A stretch of DNA of 64,000 nt from Siphonodentalium dalli (Eukaryota; Mollusca; Scaphopoda; Gadilida; Siphonodentaliidae). The DNA lies in contig CP136061.1 in the NCBI GenBank assembly GCA_032622095.1, forward strand, positions 83,058,324 through 83,122,323, in the 5' to 3' direction. The notes beneath the pieces were generated by a model. The model saw nothing but the letters and a program-made list of their open reading frames with translations. It was not told the DNA's origin and searched no databases. Position 1 is the first letter of the stretch, and every line of letters starts with the position of its first letter. Shown piece after piece: positions 1-13,219 of this stretch. A program made the translations under genes and the position numbers.

Positions 1-224
1 GATTCCCATTTAGGTGGGGGCAGTAGGAACAGTTTGAATATTTTGATGCCCCATGAACGATTTCCGGGCGTTTACATGACATTGGACATGTTTTGGTAGG
101 GGCCCATATTGTCTGAAATAGCAAGTAAAGGTTTAATGGGGGCAGTGGGAATTTTGGGACCCCTTGGCTTCGCCACTGGACTGTACACTATTTAGTAAAC
201 GATAATACCCCGATAAAACAAAAT

Positions 225-480
225 CTTCGGAGAATCGGACCTTCGGAGAATCGGACCTTCGGAGTTATGGGCCGTCGGAGAATCGGGCCTTCGGAGTTAT
301 AGGTCTTCGGAGAATCGGCCCTTCGGAGTTATAGGTCTTCGGAGTTATAGGTCTTCGGAGAATCGGCCCTTCGGAGTTATGGGCTTTCGGAGAATCGGAT
401 TTTCGGAGTTATGGGCCGTCGGAGAATCGGGTCTTCGGAGTTGTGGGCCTTCGTAGTAATAGGTCTTCGGAAAACCGGTC
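225..480. repeat. 16-bp minisatellite, 16 units
   Basis: Sixteen consecutive 16-bp units with no gaps. Two unit types alternate irregularly, one built on CTTCGGAGAATCGG and one on CTTCGGAGTTAT. The last two units are the most diverged. Short reading frames across it are by-products of the repeat. The 224 bases before it hold nothing I recognise. Confidence 0.97.
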
Positions 481-1839
481 TGACACCAAATGTATACCCG
501 CAGTATTGTGTAAAGACGAAAGTAACGAAATATGTGTTATATGTGTATGAATAATACTCACATTTAGTTAATCCTTTATGAAGCCCCAGACAGAGAGAAC
601 GATACACTGATAACTGTCCTCTGCTTCGGTCCATGTGGATTTGATACGGGAGATAGAATACTCACATTTAATTTAATTGCGTTTGGACCTGAGTACTGAA
701 CACCTATACATGTAGAAGGACTGATGTGCTTACACAAATATACGCAGTTATGACTAATCTTATGCATACGAGAGATCAAATTAAGTACGCGGCGAGTTGT
801 CTCGTGATATCAAATAACATAGGACATGAGATCATAATTTGAATGCAGACTATAATAACTTAATCTCACATACGACGTACTTAGTTTAGGGACGTGGGGC
901 AATACACATGGAGTACAATGGTAATGTGGTGTCTACCTAGGGCCCTGCAAATATTCGAGATTCAGTGGCGATATCGATTCACACCCGATTTGATTAACCG
1001 ATGTTGACACATTGTTGCGAATAGTGCGCAGGATTTTGTCGATAAAGGAGCACCAGATCCGCATATCATTATCAGATATATACATACTTAATGGCCGTCA
1101 TGTTTTACAATATATAGATGATTAATTGTGCACCGTATACGCCCACCAAGCCCAACATTACGTTATATATAAGATACTAATGGAATTACTATAGTATCGG
1201 ATGGATTATAAGGCTAACAAAATTACTTGTGTTTCCGGTTTTCCTGGCTGGTTAGAAAAAAATGGCACCGCATTATGCACTATGTGTATACAGTGCTACT
1301 ATGATCCCCCATGCCTTTTCCATTGGAAATATATTTCAACAGTGCACACTACCATGAGTTGGCCTACATGTATATTGCGTTTGACGTTACCTGACCATTT
1401 GACCATTCGTTACATTCAATATTAGCAGTTCAAACAATTTGACCTAAAGTCGCCCTGGTGGAAACTTTAGTGCGCAGCATTCTTGACCTTGCCTATTGGG
1501 GCGACAGCAAGGACTTGGGAATAATTATCTGAAAATATTTTTAATTTGTACTCGATCAATAGCAAGCGCAAATATATGACAAATAACAATATAGCCAACA
1601 CAGTTTGTTTCCAAAACAGAACAGGTGAAAGTGTCATAGTGACATGCATGAAGACGCGTGCATGCATGCTGTTCAGATACTTAAATGCTTTAGAAATATA
1701 TATATATATTTGCGAATGTTTATCTGTCTGCGTTCTATACAAATTAATGGGGGGACCATCTAGGTGGCACAAAGGGGTCTAACGAGTTATTATTTTACGC
1801 GGAAGATAGTGGTGTGGGTTATAATTTTGACACTGTTGT
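481..1839. other. No recognisable feature
   Basis: AT-rich sequence with only short, low-complexity reading frames in both strands. I see no gene, clear repeat or RNA gene here. Confidence 0.6.
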
Positions 1840-3140
1840 TATCAGGGGCAGAAAAGGGGAGGGACAGAAAACAAATTGTGTTCTCGGGGTTTCCCCCAAC
1901 TTGCACATAATCATCTCCATAGTATGAAGAATCTAATGATGTGGTTTAAGGCTGTCAATAGTGGCGCCGTTCGAGTCAGGGTGCACGGAAGGGGAGAGGG
2001 GCACCAAAATTCATAGACATATTTTAGCGCCGATTTCAACAAAAATTATACACATTCTTCCCCACAATACAGGGAATCTAATCATGTGATTTATAGATGC
2101 CAAATTGGTACCGTTGGGTGGGGGATGAGGCATTAAATTGATAATAATTTGTTTGGTCAGCGATTACCACCAAACATACACATAATCATATCCATTATAT
2201 CAGTTGTCTAATGGTGTGCCTTAAAGCAGTCATCAGTGGTATTATTCGAGTCAGGGGTGCACCGACAGGTAGAGGAGACCAAAATCTATATAAAAACATA
2301 TATTTTTAGCGCCGATTTCCATCAAATTAATACAAATTCTTCTCCGTGATAGGAGTAAACTAATCATGGGATTTAAAGACGAAAACTTGGTGGTGTTCGG
2401 GTGAGAGATGGGGGGGGGGGCAAAATTGATACACATGTTTACTCGCCTATTTGCACCAATTTTAATTATAGTTATCTTCATAATGAAACTAATATATATA
2501 TTGTGTGGTTTAAAGATGTCAAAAGTGGCGTCGCTTGATTAATGGATAGGGAGGGGGTCACCAAAACTGATAACAAATATGCTTAGCGCCAATTTCCACC
2601 AAATTTATACACGTTCTTCCCCAACGATACCAGCAATAAAATCGTGAGGGTTCAAGACGCCACATTTGGTGCTTATATTTCCGAATATATGTCTGTCTGT
2701 GTCTAAACCATTCACTGGGTCTAACAGGGGTAACTTTTTAGATAATGGTGTGGGTTAAATTGTTCTAAAGTGATGATGTTGGTGTCAGTGGCAGAACAGG
2801 GGGCAGGAAAACAGTTTGTCGCAGATTTCCACCAAACTTATACATCATTATCTATCTCCATAACATAAGGAAACTGATTATGTGGTTTTAAAATGTCAAA
2901 AGTGGCGCCGGTTGAGTCAGTGGTGCGCGTAAGGGGAGAGGGGCACCAAAATTGATACAAATATTTTTAGCGCCGATTTCCATCAAATGTATACACATTC
3001 TTCCCCACGATACAAGGAATCCAATTGTGTGGTTTAAATTTGTACTGTTCAAGTGAGAGATGGGGAGGGGGCACTAAATTTGACTACAGTTTGTTTAATC
3101 GTCGATTACCATTAAAGTTATACAATATCTCCATGATATA
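1840..3140. repeat. Degenerate ~140-bp tandem array
   Basis: Eight or nine diverged units recognised by the recurring core TTAGCGCCGATTTCCACC (variants near 2024, 2158, 2307, 2444, 2583, 2820, 2968 and 3099), followed by a 'TATACACATTCTTCCCC' block, 'GTGGTTTAAA' and a G-rich 'GGGGAGAGGGG' block. Spacing is about 131-149 bases except one wider gap of ~237, which suggests an insertion or a lost boundary. Alternate units are more alike, so a ~280-bp dimer is likely. No coding potential. Confidence 0.85.
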
Positions 3141-3224
3141 TGGAGACTATTCATGTGTTCTAAGGAGTTTCTGGCGATCAATTTCACGACATCGACAACT
3201 GGTTTTATCTTCTCAACTGTCATA

Positions 3225-4172
3225 TCTATATGGGGACGGGAAATCGGGGCATTCATACATTGAGCTAGCAAAAACAAATACATCGAAGAAAGCATTAAAA
3301 CTATATTTATCATTCTATTTAAGAGACATGTATACTTGCAAAATGAGGGGCCGTGAAAAAAAACAGGATGGTATGATAGAATGGCTCATGTACTAAACAA
3401 AATTGAGTCTTTCCCATTCAAGATATTTTCCACAAAAAAAGATACAATTGTCAAGATATATGTATCGACGGCCTGTTCAATTGTGGTCCAATTGTGCAGT
3501 CAAATATAGTTTCTTCATAGATAAAACACAGTCAGTAGCACATGACTTTTCTGGATTTATTCAATTCTGGCATCTGACAATGGTACATCTGTCTGATACA
3601 GAGGATTTCTTGATTTTTTTAGAACAGACTCATAGCCTAACATAACTTATAATCTCGTTCTGTGCCAGACACATGTAACTGATATATATAAACATTTATT
3701 TTAAACTAAGAATAATTAGCCAGTACAGCAACATGAACAGAGGAGCACCTGGACATTTTTAAAAGCATCTGTGCCTTCTTGCAAATGATAGCCAGGTATC
3801 CTCAAAATCTTAGTCAAAATTTATAGATCTCTATGTAAAACCCAATTGTCGTATTTTATTTTTGCGTATTAATGTGTTTATGGTGTTCATGTTATAACGT
3901 CTGAAGTATACGCAGTTGTAAATAAATAAATAGTTCTTTATTGGTGGGACGGATTAATCGCGATAAACAAAATGACAACTGCTTCGATCCGACAAGGTGA
4001 GCTACTACTTATATTCCGTGTGAAAGAATCATGTTTTGTGATGCTATTTGGATCATTTATGAGAATATGTGTAACGATTTGAACAAGAGTATCCTCTATT
4101 CCCATCATGGATCCACAATATGCAGCGGGTTTCACATTAATTTAACCTGGGCAACGCCCGGTAACCCTGCTA
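3225..4172 (+). mobile_element. Helitron-like 3' fragment, copy 1
   Basis: This ~950-bp stretch recurs in opposite orientation at 47283-48190. Shared landmarks are GAGCTAGCAAAAA near 3270, CAGTCAAATATAGTTTCTTC near 3497, the GGAGCACCTGG block near 3742, and the end GGGCAACGCCCGG followed by TAACCCTGCTA. The end can form a short hairpin a few bases before a CTRR-like terminus, the organisation known for Helitron 3' ends, though this copy reads CTAC and not CTAG. No Rep or helicase motif is visible, so it would be non-autonomous or a remnant. The family assignment is an inference; the repeat relationship is directly seen. Confidence 0.6.
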
Positions 4173-4175
4173 CTA

Positions 4176-4320
4176 ATAGTTATGAACTGAAGACCCCTGT
4201 CCAGAAAGGCTTCTATCAATTAATATTGATTTTATTTCGAATATTTTATTGGGACCGTTTATTTGTCTATTTTTGAACAGACCATTCGGGTGATACCATA
4301 TAGTGATAGGGAGTATTAGT
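4176..4320 (-). repeat. Fragment of the 530-bp MITE family
   Basis: Reverse-orientation piece of the right part of the element seen whole at 6913-7443, 26113-26644 and 57605-58134. It carries the GGACCGTTTATTTG and CCATTCGGGTGATACCAT landmarks. It directly follows the Helitron-like end. Confidence 0.8.
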
Positions 4321-4424
4321 TCATGTTTTGATACCAATAAAACATTTAAAAAAACAAAAACCAAACAAACGTCAATTCCAACCACGTCGGCTGTACGATA
4401 TAAAAAAATGGTAACGTCAGACAT

Positions 4425-4683
4425 TGTAAATATATAAATACTTCTTTGTTGGTAGGACGAATTATTCGCGATAATCTCGATAAACAAAATGACAATCACT
4501 CCGACAAGGTGAGACATTACTTATAATCCATGTATATGACGTTTTATTATGCCATTTGGATATACAATTTATGAGAATATGTGTAACACTTTGAGCAAGA
4601 GTATTTTCTATTCCTACCAAATTTCCATAGCTGAGAGGTTTCGCATTACTTTAACATGGGCAACGCCGTGCAACCCTGCTGGT
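4425..4683 (+). repeat. Helitron-like 3' end, second short copy
   Basis: Repeats the last ~260 bases of the element ending at 4172. Shared pieces are the 'TTGGTAGGACGAATTATTCG' block, 'CGACAAGGTGAG', 'GAGAATATGTGTAAC' and the terminal GGGCAACGCC hairpin arm, ending in CCCTGCTGG (CTGG fits CTRR). It is diverged from copy 1 by many substitutions, so it is an older or separate insertion. Confidence 0.7.
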
Positions 4684-4828
4684 ACAGTATATTGTTGACC
4701 AGTTAATAGTTATGGGCAATAATGTTTTAAGAAATGCATTACCATATTTAAACAAAGTAATTGTGTATTCTCAGTCATTGTTTATAGTTACATGGTACAG
4801 GAGAATCACTATCATTTAGCAGGTGGGG

Positions 4829-5030
4829 GTATATCATCTAATCTATATTTTGTTTTCTTGTGAAAAGCGCATTCAATTTGTATGTGTTGGGCCTAACTCG
4901 GTAGTAGATTTTGGTGTATTTCTTTCTTAGATCGAGTAGTTTATTGCATTTGAGGATGATATGATACTCATCCCGAGTTCATCGTTACATAGTAAACATT
5001 TTCTATCTGAGTAGTCCTTGTTGGTCCATG
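4829..5030 (-). pseudogene. LINE reverse-transcriptase C-terminal relic
   Basis: Read on the minus strand, one frame gives RKCLLCNDELG and the adjacent frame gives DEYHIILKCN, then LRKKYTKIYY and RPNTYKLNALF. This is the zinc-knuckle-like tail found at the very C-terminus of many CR1/L2/Jockey-type ORF2 proteins. A frameshift separates the two parts. No upstream RT domain remains next to it, so this is a 3' fragment left by a 5'-truncated insertion. Element clade is uncertain. Confidence 0.65.
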
Positions 5031-5454
5031 ATCCGGATTCTACTGGCAGGTGATGAAAGAAAGTAAGAAAATTACACACACCATTGCCATTTATTTTTAA
5101 GGAGGGGTGAATACTGAATACAAGTTAACAGAGGGGTGAATATAGAATACCAGTTAAGAAAATTCACTTTCATTACCATGAATTTTCATCACTTTTCTCA
5201 ATTTATCTGCCAACCTCAGTTTGAGCGTATAAAGGTTTTTTCTCAGCTAAATCGTGATCAATTTCCCTTTGAATAATCTACCTACTGCTTTGAGGAACTA
5301 CGAAATTGTGCCACAAGGTCAAGGGTTTTAGCCCCATCGAATGGTGAAACGTATAAAAAACACGACGTGAATAAAATTGGTATATTTGCTGGATTAAACT
5401 ATGCATAATTTGAGCTCAATGTTTGGTAATGGTTTCAAATATGACCATCAAGAT

Positions 5455-6059
5455 TATGGGAGGCCCGGCCTTTTCACATTTATAATTTATTTGCGCTCAA
5501 ACATTTGCGTTTAAGTGTAAATCATTTTCGCTTCAACAAAAATCATTTGCGCTTAAGCGTAAATCATTTCGCTTAAGCGCAAATATGTGTCTTATCAGTT
5601 TATTTGCACTCAGGTATAAATCATTTAGGTGTTACCGGGAGATTGCTTCCCTCATCTGGTGTACTTATTGACTTGAATAGGGGAGAAAACTCTATTTTCA
5701 TATTATAAGCAACCCTGCCCCCAAGAATGTGTGTCTCCATTCCAGACATCTAGTATATTTTACAAAAGAGACATATCATGCACAGATATATACCATTTTC
5801 ATGGTCATAAAAAGGCAATTAGGGGTTACTGGTGGATTGCTTCCCTCATTTGGTGGGCCTATATAGACTTGGGTGGTGTTTTTAGGCCTGTGCCTTCATA
5901 TAAAATTATTTGCGCTTAAGCGTAAATATGATCTATTTGTGATTAAGTGTAAATGATTTGCGCTTAATCACAAATGAGTTGCACTTCAGAGCAAATTATT
6001 TGCACTTAAGTGTAATTATTTGCGCTTAAGCGAAAATGACGTGAAAACACCCTCCCATA
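5455..6059. mobile_element. MITE with TATGGGAGG terminal inverted repeats
   Basis: The element starts TATGGGAGG and ends CCTCCCATA, with TTTCAC following the left end and GTGAAAA preceding the right end. The inside consists of many variants of the palindrome TTGCGCTTAAGCGCAAAT, plus two copies of a 'GATTGCTTCCCTCAT' segment (near 5642 and 5837). It encodes nothing. The same family occurs at 57548-58374, with better preserved termini. Confidence 0.85.
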
Positions 6060-6659
6060 CAATATGGCGGCTTAATCACGAAAATCGTAATTTTACTAAA
6101 TGTCCAAAAATGACCATCAGTATTTATGGGGTATGACGCTACTTTGAAGTTTTAGCGATTAAGATATGCACCAAAAATAATATGTCCTTGCGACATATAT
6201 ATATCAAGGCACGAAGTCGTAGCAAACTCGATTGTAGTCACACAACACAAGTAAATTGGGTTCATACTAAACACTGATGCCATTGATTGATATAAAAAAT
6301 ATAGAAAATGCATGTTGTTCACAAATATCAACTCAACAAAAAGGATATACATGCCACATGAAAATATATATACCAATGCTGAGAACATCATGAATAACAA
6401 AATCCGACGTTTATATGTATTACAGAAACATTGCCAAAAATAACGAAAGAAAATGTGAGCTCTTCCTAACTAAATATTGCAAGCTACGAATTGTTCACTA
6501 ACACATTTCATAAAAGAGGATTGGTTATTCATGTAGACACACCAATAATGATGAATTTTCCGAATCAGTGTGTTGTACATGGCGAACTACAACTAACAAT
6601 AATGTTCTGCTTGGGTGCGTCTACAGAAGCCCTACTACACTCGTCTTATTCTTCTAATA

Positions 6660-6912
6660 CAAGCGGCATAGAACACTGAGCACGGTCATCTCATAATAAC
6701 TGGAGATTTCAGTTACCCAAACATAAATTGGAATTCTTACATGTAGCAGTCTGAAAATGACAAAAAAAAAAGACTTTGTGAAATTAATGAGAGACAAAAT
6801 TTTGCACATAATATATAGATCAACCAATTAGATACAGCTATATTCGATCGGCAACAAGCGATAGGGAACATTTACAAGATGTGATGTATTGCTCACCTGG
6901 GACATAATCCAT
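6660..6912 (+). pseudogene. LINE endonuclease fragment (degenerate)
   Basis: From about 6683 one frame reads HGHLIITGDFSYPNINWN, the conserved GDFN-P-I-W segment of APE-type LINE endonucleases. Further on, an HLG-N-P-S-LKW segment stands where the family's SDH-containing motif lies. Several in-frame stops and an A-run interrupt it. The fragment ends where the MITE at 6913 begins, so the rest of the element was lost or displaced. No catalytic activity is possible. Confidence 0.6.
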
Positions 6913-7443
6913 CTTTAAAGTGGATATCTCTTTGTAAACATGTTTTATATAGTTACCGGGGTATAAAATATTAGATCTGAATCGAAGACTCCTGTCCGGA
7001 AATGCTTATATCGATTAATATTCATTTTATTTATAATATTTTCTTGTCTAAAAGGGTGTGGTTGTTTAGCTAACGAACAATAGTGGTTACAGTTAACAGA
7101 GAACAGAAATTGTAGTGTGTAATTTTATCAAAAATGAACGTTAACTATACTCATTATCGCTTATAACTATGGAATAAAACAATGCAACCAATCAATCTGG
7201 GACATGTGACGTTCGGTACGTAGCCATGGGAAGAGCCTAATGCTCTATATCGCTATATGGTATCACCCGAATTGTCTGTTCTAAAAATATACAAATAAAC
7301 GGTCCCAATAAAATATTCGAAATAAAATAAGTATTAATTGATTGAAGCCTTCCCGTACAGGGGTCTTCAGTTCATATTTATTATTATATACCCACGCAAC
7401 TCTTTCAAATTTGTTGTTATTTAAAGAGATAATCCATCTTTAA
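6913..7443. mobile_element. 530-bp MITE, copy 1
   Basis: The left end CTTTAAAGTGGATATCTC and right end AAAGAGATAATCCATCTT are inverted repeats. The internal arms (GTCCGGAAATGCTT with TTTATTTATAATATTTTC on the left, AAATATTCGAAATAAA with GGGGTCTTCAGTTCAT on the right) continue the inversion with gaps, giving long imperfect TIRs. It has no coding capacity. The same element occurs at 26113-26644 and 57605-58134, and as a fragment at 4176-4320. Confidence 0.88.
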
Positions 7444-7786
7444 ATGGGTACTGTACACTAAATATGGCCATTTTGGAACCATCTTTATTTTATACTCAAC
7501 AGAATATATGCAACAAATGAATTAATTTGAACCATGGATGAGTGCAAAATATACCCATTTACCGTATGAACGATACAAACAACATGGTCATTATAATGAA
7601 AGTGAATTTATTACTCCAGCCATATATTCATTTTCATTATAATTACCATGTTGTTTTCATCATTCATAGACACATGAGTGTATTTTGCAGTAACGTATGG
7701 CTCAAATTAATTAATTTATTGCATATATTCTGTTGAGCATAAAAGGAGATGGTCCCATAAATGGCCGAATTTAGTCCCCCTTTAAT
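7436..7786. mobile_element. Foldback element, arms ~165 bp
   Basis: The left arm (7436-7605) is the imperfect reverse complement of the right arm (7618-7785). Clear pairs are 'CTCAACAGAATATATGCAA' against 'TTGCATATATTCTGTTGAG', and 'AACAACATGGTCATTATAAT' against 'ATTATAATTACCATGTTGTT'. The loop is only about a dozen bases. Its left end abuts or overlaps the right terminus of the preceding MITE. No protein is encoded. Confidence 0.85.
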
Positions 7787-10700
7787 GATTTTCCACAAAT
7801 ATCATATCGATACGGAAGATCACCGGTGTGGATTCTTGTATTACTCTAGTAGCTCATGGTGGTTTTGTATGCACTTGTATGTCCAGAGCAAAACTCTTCA
7901 CGAATCCACTAATTGAAGGTGCAATAACAATATTTGGATGGTGACACATTTCCCATTGAGGGCGAAATGGGTCAAATGGCCACGCCCCTTTTTGCGCGAA
8001 GTACTACCACCCGCCGTGACTATATCTCCAGAACCGTTGGACATAGGGGGTCGCGTGACCCCTCAAATTATGGGGGATCAGTAATACATGTTCATATCCA
8101 AAAGTCAATGGTTTTTAAGATAATTGACAAAAACCAAAACCCCAATTTTGGGATTCAGCACTTTTATCTCAAAGTTGAGCCCCCAATTATAATTTTATTG
8201 ACCTATATCCATCGATGCCATATACAGGTATCATTTCTGATATTTTCTGTACCATTATCGGATGGGATTGACCTTCAAGGAGCTCTTGACTCTGAAAATA
8301 AGGTTTTTGGATGGAATATATTGGTCGTAGAATGAAAAACAGACATTTTCCCAATAACAAAGATGTTGAGGAAATCACCAATTATAGGGTAGTTGATCAG
8401 TAACCTAAAACTCCTACAAAAGGGTTACCTGGTGATATAATTTGAATGTAGTTCATCTTTTGTTATCTAGATTTCATGGCCTTTGATGTGAGATGGCTGC
8501 CAAAATGGTTATAAATGGAATTACATATATCACATTAGCAATATACTTGTAAATGAGTTCAATGTGTTATTTTCTTTAAACTTGTGGGAGAACAGGGTGT
8601 TTTTATGGTATGCTAATGTTGAATTGAATTATACTCAGCCCACAAGTAGGTTTAGTAAATGTTGAGTTACTACAATTTGATCAATCAGTATGATTCGGTA
8701 GTCGAGCAGGTTGTGTCTTTATCAGTCCCGCATCAATTTTGATTGGCTGCATCACCATTCTGTATAAAGGTTCTACAATTTCCCTAACACGTACATTATT
8801 TTAGAACAAATAATGGCTAGCCTGGCATGATTGCCTATATTTATATCCTGATATATGTATATGTACACGTAGATGTATATTTGCCCTAAATTGTTTCTGG
8901 TTCAAACTTGGGAGTTTGTAAGAAAATAAGTAAGAAAGATGCAGTTGCAGTAATATTAAAATATATTGTCCTGTTCAAAATTAACAAATACATGTCTATT
9001 GATTATTGGTGTAATATCCAGTAATAAAGACTAAAATAATCCTTCCGATTATTTTAGTCCAGTTATAATAAATCCACACATTAAAAATATAGGGCTTCCA
9101 TACATACAGAATATTTTCCAACTTGACAATCGTTCCTTGTGTTCAACTGAGTGAGTACATGTGAGGTTCATGGAAATTTATTTGGCAAGCTTGATTCTAA
9201 AGTGTCTAGCTTTATGGGCTCGAAATTCCGAATGCATTCATGTTGCGTTGTGAGCTCAGAGTGAGTTAGAAGAAAAATACAAGCATCAGTTGATATGCAG
9301 ATATAAATACATACAAATCTACATTCTGCAGGTAGCCATGCTATGCAATCCTCCCTCATGTTTCAACTTATCAAGGAAAAATGATCACATTATCAATGAC
9401 TATGATAGTCAGATGTTTTTGTAGATTTTGTAGATTTGTGGATGTTGTAGATTTTGTAGATTTCTGGATGTTGTAATGCAATATAGATCTCCATTATAGT
9501 TGCACAAATTAATTTTTCATTTCGTCCCTTTAAATTGACTTTTATTTTTTATGTATGTATATGTGCCACTCCAAAAATGTCAGTAAAAGTACTGTAAACC
9601 GTTTGGTTTGATGTTATAGGCACAGGAGCACAGGAGATATATATATATACTTTACATGTCAAATATTGTGAACCCTGCAGGTACGTGTATGTGTGTCAGT
9701 CGCCTTATGTGTATGATGTACATGCAGTAACTACATGTATATTCTAGTGAAATTTATGGTCTGCACTCTGCAGTATTTCAAAAACATGCTATGGCCATGC
9801 CTACATATACATATGTACACTGATTCTAACACAATGATTGTCAGGTTATAATCTATGTTTGAGGAAAGTTACTATGTAGTTTTCATTTGTGTTGCATTTG
9901 TGAATATTAATGGGTCCCAGGAGACCAGATGTTACTAGTGCAGAGCCCATTTAATTTTCATGAGACTGGTGGACTTCATGTCTATACTCCTAAATAAATA
10001 TGACTCTGAGTCTTATCAGACCAAGACGGTATTGTGTAGGTTTTACTAGAATTATATTTAGAAAAGACTCAACCATTATTTTTCCACTGCCCTATATATC
10101 ACAATATATTCATTTGGCAGTATTCAGCCCAAGTTTAGTGGTGATGCTAATAAATTTGGTATGATAGTCATATAGAGCAAAGCGATCTGTACAAAACGAG
10201 GATAAGCCACTATGTGTAGAAAACATTAAAAACATGTATATTGTGAAATATTGTAATAATGGGTGTTGGTTTTTACAAACTGGCCATAATTGAGATGACT
10301 ATTCCTGTTGTTTACCAAACATCAGCGTACACATTAAATATTTTGAAGTTATATGTTCTTGAATGTTTCATACAGACACTGACTTTTGCACAAATTGCTC
10401 GGATTAGCCAAACAATGCAAAAATAACCAACTTTAGGTAAAATGATGGCACTATTTCTTAACAGAATCGCTTTGACCTACAAACATCATAGCAACCCAGC
10501 AGTACCCATCAGCATAATATCAAATTAGCAGGACCACTTAACCTGGGGTGGTATTGAAAATGAAAAGATCTATAAATGGTAAGTTATGAGGGCTATTAGG
10601 TATTATGAAGAATTGTGTTAGTGAAATTATAGACCCTCATCTTCTCCAACCTGCAAATGCTGCAACTAATGTGGGACTGACAACGGCTCATTCTACTATT

Positions 10701-11519
10701 GATTAAATAGTGATGATTCCATCATTTCCTGAAACTTTTTGTGAGATGGGGTGTCCTTTTGGAAGAATTGATTACTTCTGAAATATATACTGGTATATAT
10801 GGTCATCTCTCATATGATTACAACATGTTTTTACTATACCCAGATGCAATACCCATTTTAAGATCGCAACATATGGCTGCTGCATGAAGCAAACAGCTGG
10901 TCATTCCATTTAGTAAAAAGTGTTTAGCATGTTTCATAGTTGGTCACTTAAATCAGATCAGCTGTTAAATGTTGATAACAAATTTTGAAAACCTGTTTTG
11001 TTCAATCTGTACATTTCTGTTGATTAGAACACAATTGTTACCTGATTTTTGATAAAGCACACCAGTGTCCAATGCATGTTCAGTCGGGAAGACCTCATGT
11101 TGTGTGTCGGGGTCAACACATCATCAGCAGCAATTTCCAGCTAATCCCATTGCGTGTGGTCAAATGTGCACTTAAGTCGATCAGAGAATGCGGATAGTTC
11201 TTTAAAAAGTGTCATACATATGCTGAGGCCTTGTTGGTATTGTATACTTGTGGTGCGTAACATGATGAAATCGGTTTTTGGCAATTATCTTAAAAAACAT
11301 TGACTTTTGGATATGAAAATGTATTATAATTTCAAACTGCTCCGATATCTTATAATATATATAGATAGGGACGTGGCTATATGGGCTCAGTTTGGCGATG
11401 GGGTGTCCATCCTATTATTTCCATATGCACCCTTTGAATTAAAAAAAATGCCTATAAATTCCACATAGCGATGGAATCGTATATCAAGAGGAAAGTATTT
11501 TAATTTTTCTACGCTGATA
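7787..11519. other. Long stretch without a recognisable gene
   Basis: AT-rich, non-repetitive sequence over most of its length. Seen here: a short inverted pair ('TCATATCCAAAAGTCAATGG' near 8093 against its reverse complement near 11308), a two-copy 'GTAGATTTTGTAGATTT' repeat near 9422-9478, and a (TA)n run near 9640. The longest reading frames do not resemble proteins known to me. Confidence 0.55.
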
Positions 11520-11870
11520 ACAAAAGTTAGTCAATATGACTAACATATGTTAGTCAAACGTTTTTCCTCAGGATGACTGATTTAGTTCAGACAACATGAC
11601 TGAGGTATAACATTAATCAAAATAACTAGGGTGATGTTAGTCATAACGACTAAGAAATGGGGATCCAAACGACTAATTAGTCAAAATTGCCAGGATTTAG
11701 TCATAACTTTTCTTAGTCAATTGGAAGGCGAAAACTAAAGTTGCTGAATTATGTGCAAATAATTCCAATACTTTACCAAAGTTACTCAAAATGTTTGTGA
11801 CTAACACTAATTCCAATACTTTACCAAAGTTACTCAAAATGTTACACTAAGTTAGTCATATTTAATCAAT
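11520..11870. repeat. TTAGTCA-rich palindromic cluster with a 35-bp direct repeat
   Basis: The motif TTAGTCA and its complement TGACTAA recur more than ten times, often as TTAGTCATAACGACTAA palindromes. Inside it, 11761-11795 is repeated exactly at 11809-11843. From 11871 to 13219 only a weak two-copy segment (near 12390-12470 and 12905-12990, sharing 'ACATCCCTGCG'/'ACGTCCCTGCG' and 'GGTTTAAGGGTG'/'GGGTTAAGGGTG') stands out. Confidence 0.75.
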
Positions 11871-13219
11871 ATGTCCAACCCAAGGGGGTGGACAACTTAC
11901 TGTTACAGCTTGAATATCAGAAGCCAACCGGGGTAAACAATTACATTTCACAGAAACAGAAGTTTCTAATTGAGGGTGGGATACAGTTGGATATCGACGT
12001 TGGCGCATCGAAGAGAACATCTTGCCACGTCACTGCATTTATGCTCCAGTCATTTGTGAAAACTGTGCTTGCATCTTCGTATTCGTGTCCTTTACCGTGA
12101 CCAAGTGCATTCGCGTCGACGATTGAAACTCAATTGATAATCCGCCCATGACCATGAGTATCATTTACCTCATAATGCTTTCTTGAGCGAAAAATCATAC
12201 TCACATTGGGAAAACGCGTCATTTGTATTTATTTGTCATTTATAAACTATACTTGATCAAGATAACAACAACGAAATGTCTCTAACGAATTACCAAAAGG
12301 CAGTATTTCTGGAAGAATGTGCCAGGCATCGTGTTCTCAAGACCACTATCGCCATGTCCCTGTTTATGAGATATCTATTGATAACACATTTTCATAAGGG
12401 GGCTACATCCCTGCGAATCAGATGGTTATATGCTCCGGTTTAAGGGTGTGAAAATCGACAATTTATGTTTGACACCCTATATAGACATTCTAGACAAGTT
12501 CCTTAACGTTGTAACTTTCAATAAATTGGGTAATTTCAGTAGTTACAGGGAACACATACTGCTACCTCACATCCAAGCTGACCCCCTAAGGTTTGACAAT
12601 TTCTAAATATAGGCCATTTCACTCCAAACTTTTGACCAAATGATGTAAATATGCAAATGTTGGTCTAAAACAAACACATACCCCTTAATAAATTGTTGGA
12701 ATAACAAAATAACAGAACAAGTTCACCTATTGTTGTTGTAAAATTTCCAATTCATGTTGTTTCAGGTATTAAATTTCCAGCTGTTGAACGTGTTGATAAA
12801 ATGTTTGGGGCGAGAAACATTACCCAAACCCCTTGTCGCGACGTCCCTGCATGTGGGTTGTACTTGGATTTCCAGCTGACAAAATATTTTCACGAGGGGG
12901 TGAATCGACCCCTTGTCGCCACGTCCCTGCGTATCATAGATGGATATATTATCCGGGTTAAGGGTGCGAAAACTGAAAAATTATGTTTCATAGTACTCGA
13001 ACATTCTTTGTGATTGGAGATATTTGTAAATACAACGAACACGTACTATTTGTGATTTATGTTTGTAATCGTAGGTTCATAGTATTGGCGGAATGATAAA
13101 TTGTTATTTCTTACAAGCAATTGTAGATTCTTACCAAGATAAAGTTTCATAGTATTGACCCCTGGACATACAAGTGCATACAAAACCACCATGAGCTACT
13201 AGAGTATATGAACTGTTCT

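Noticed and set aside
7934-8335. 133-codon plus-strand frame
   Set aside because: Overlaps a dispersed repeat that occurs inverted near 11.3 kb; no protein family recognised.
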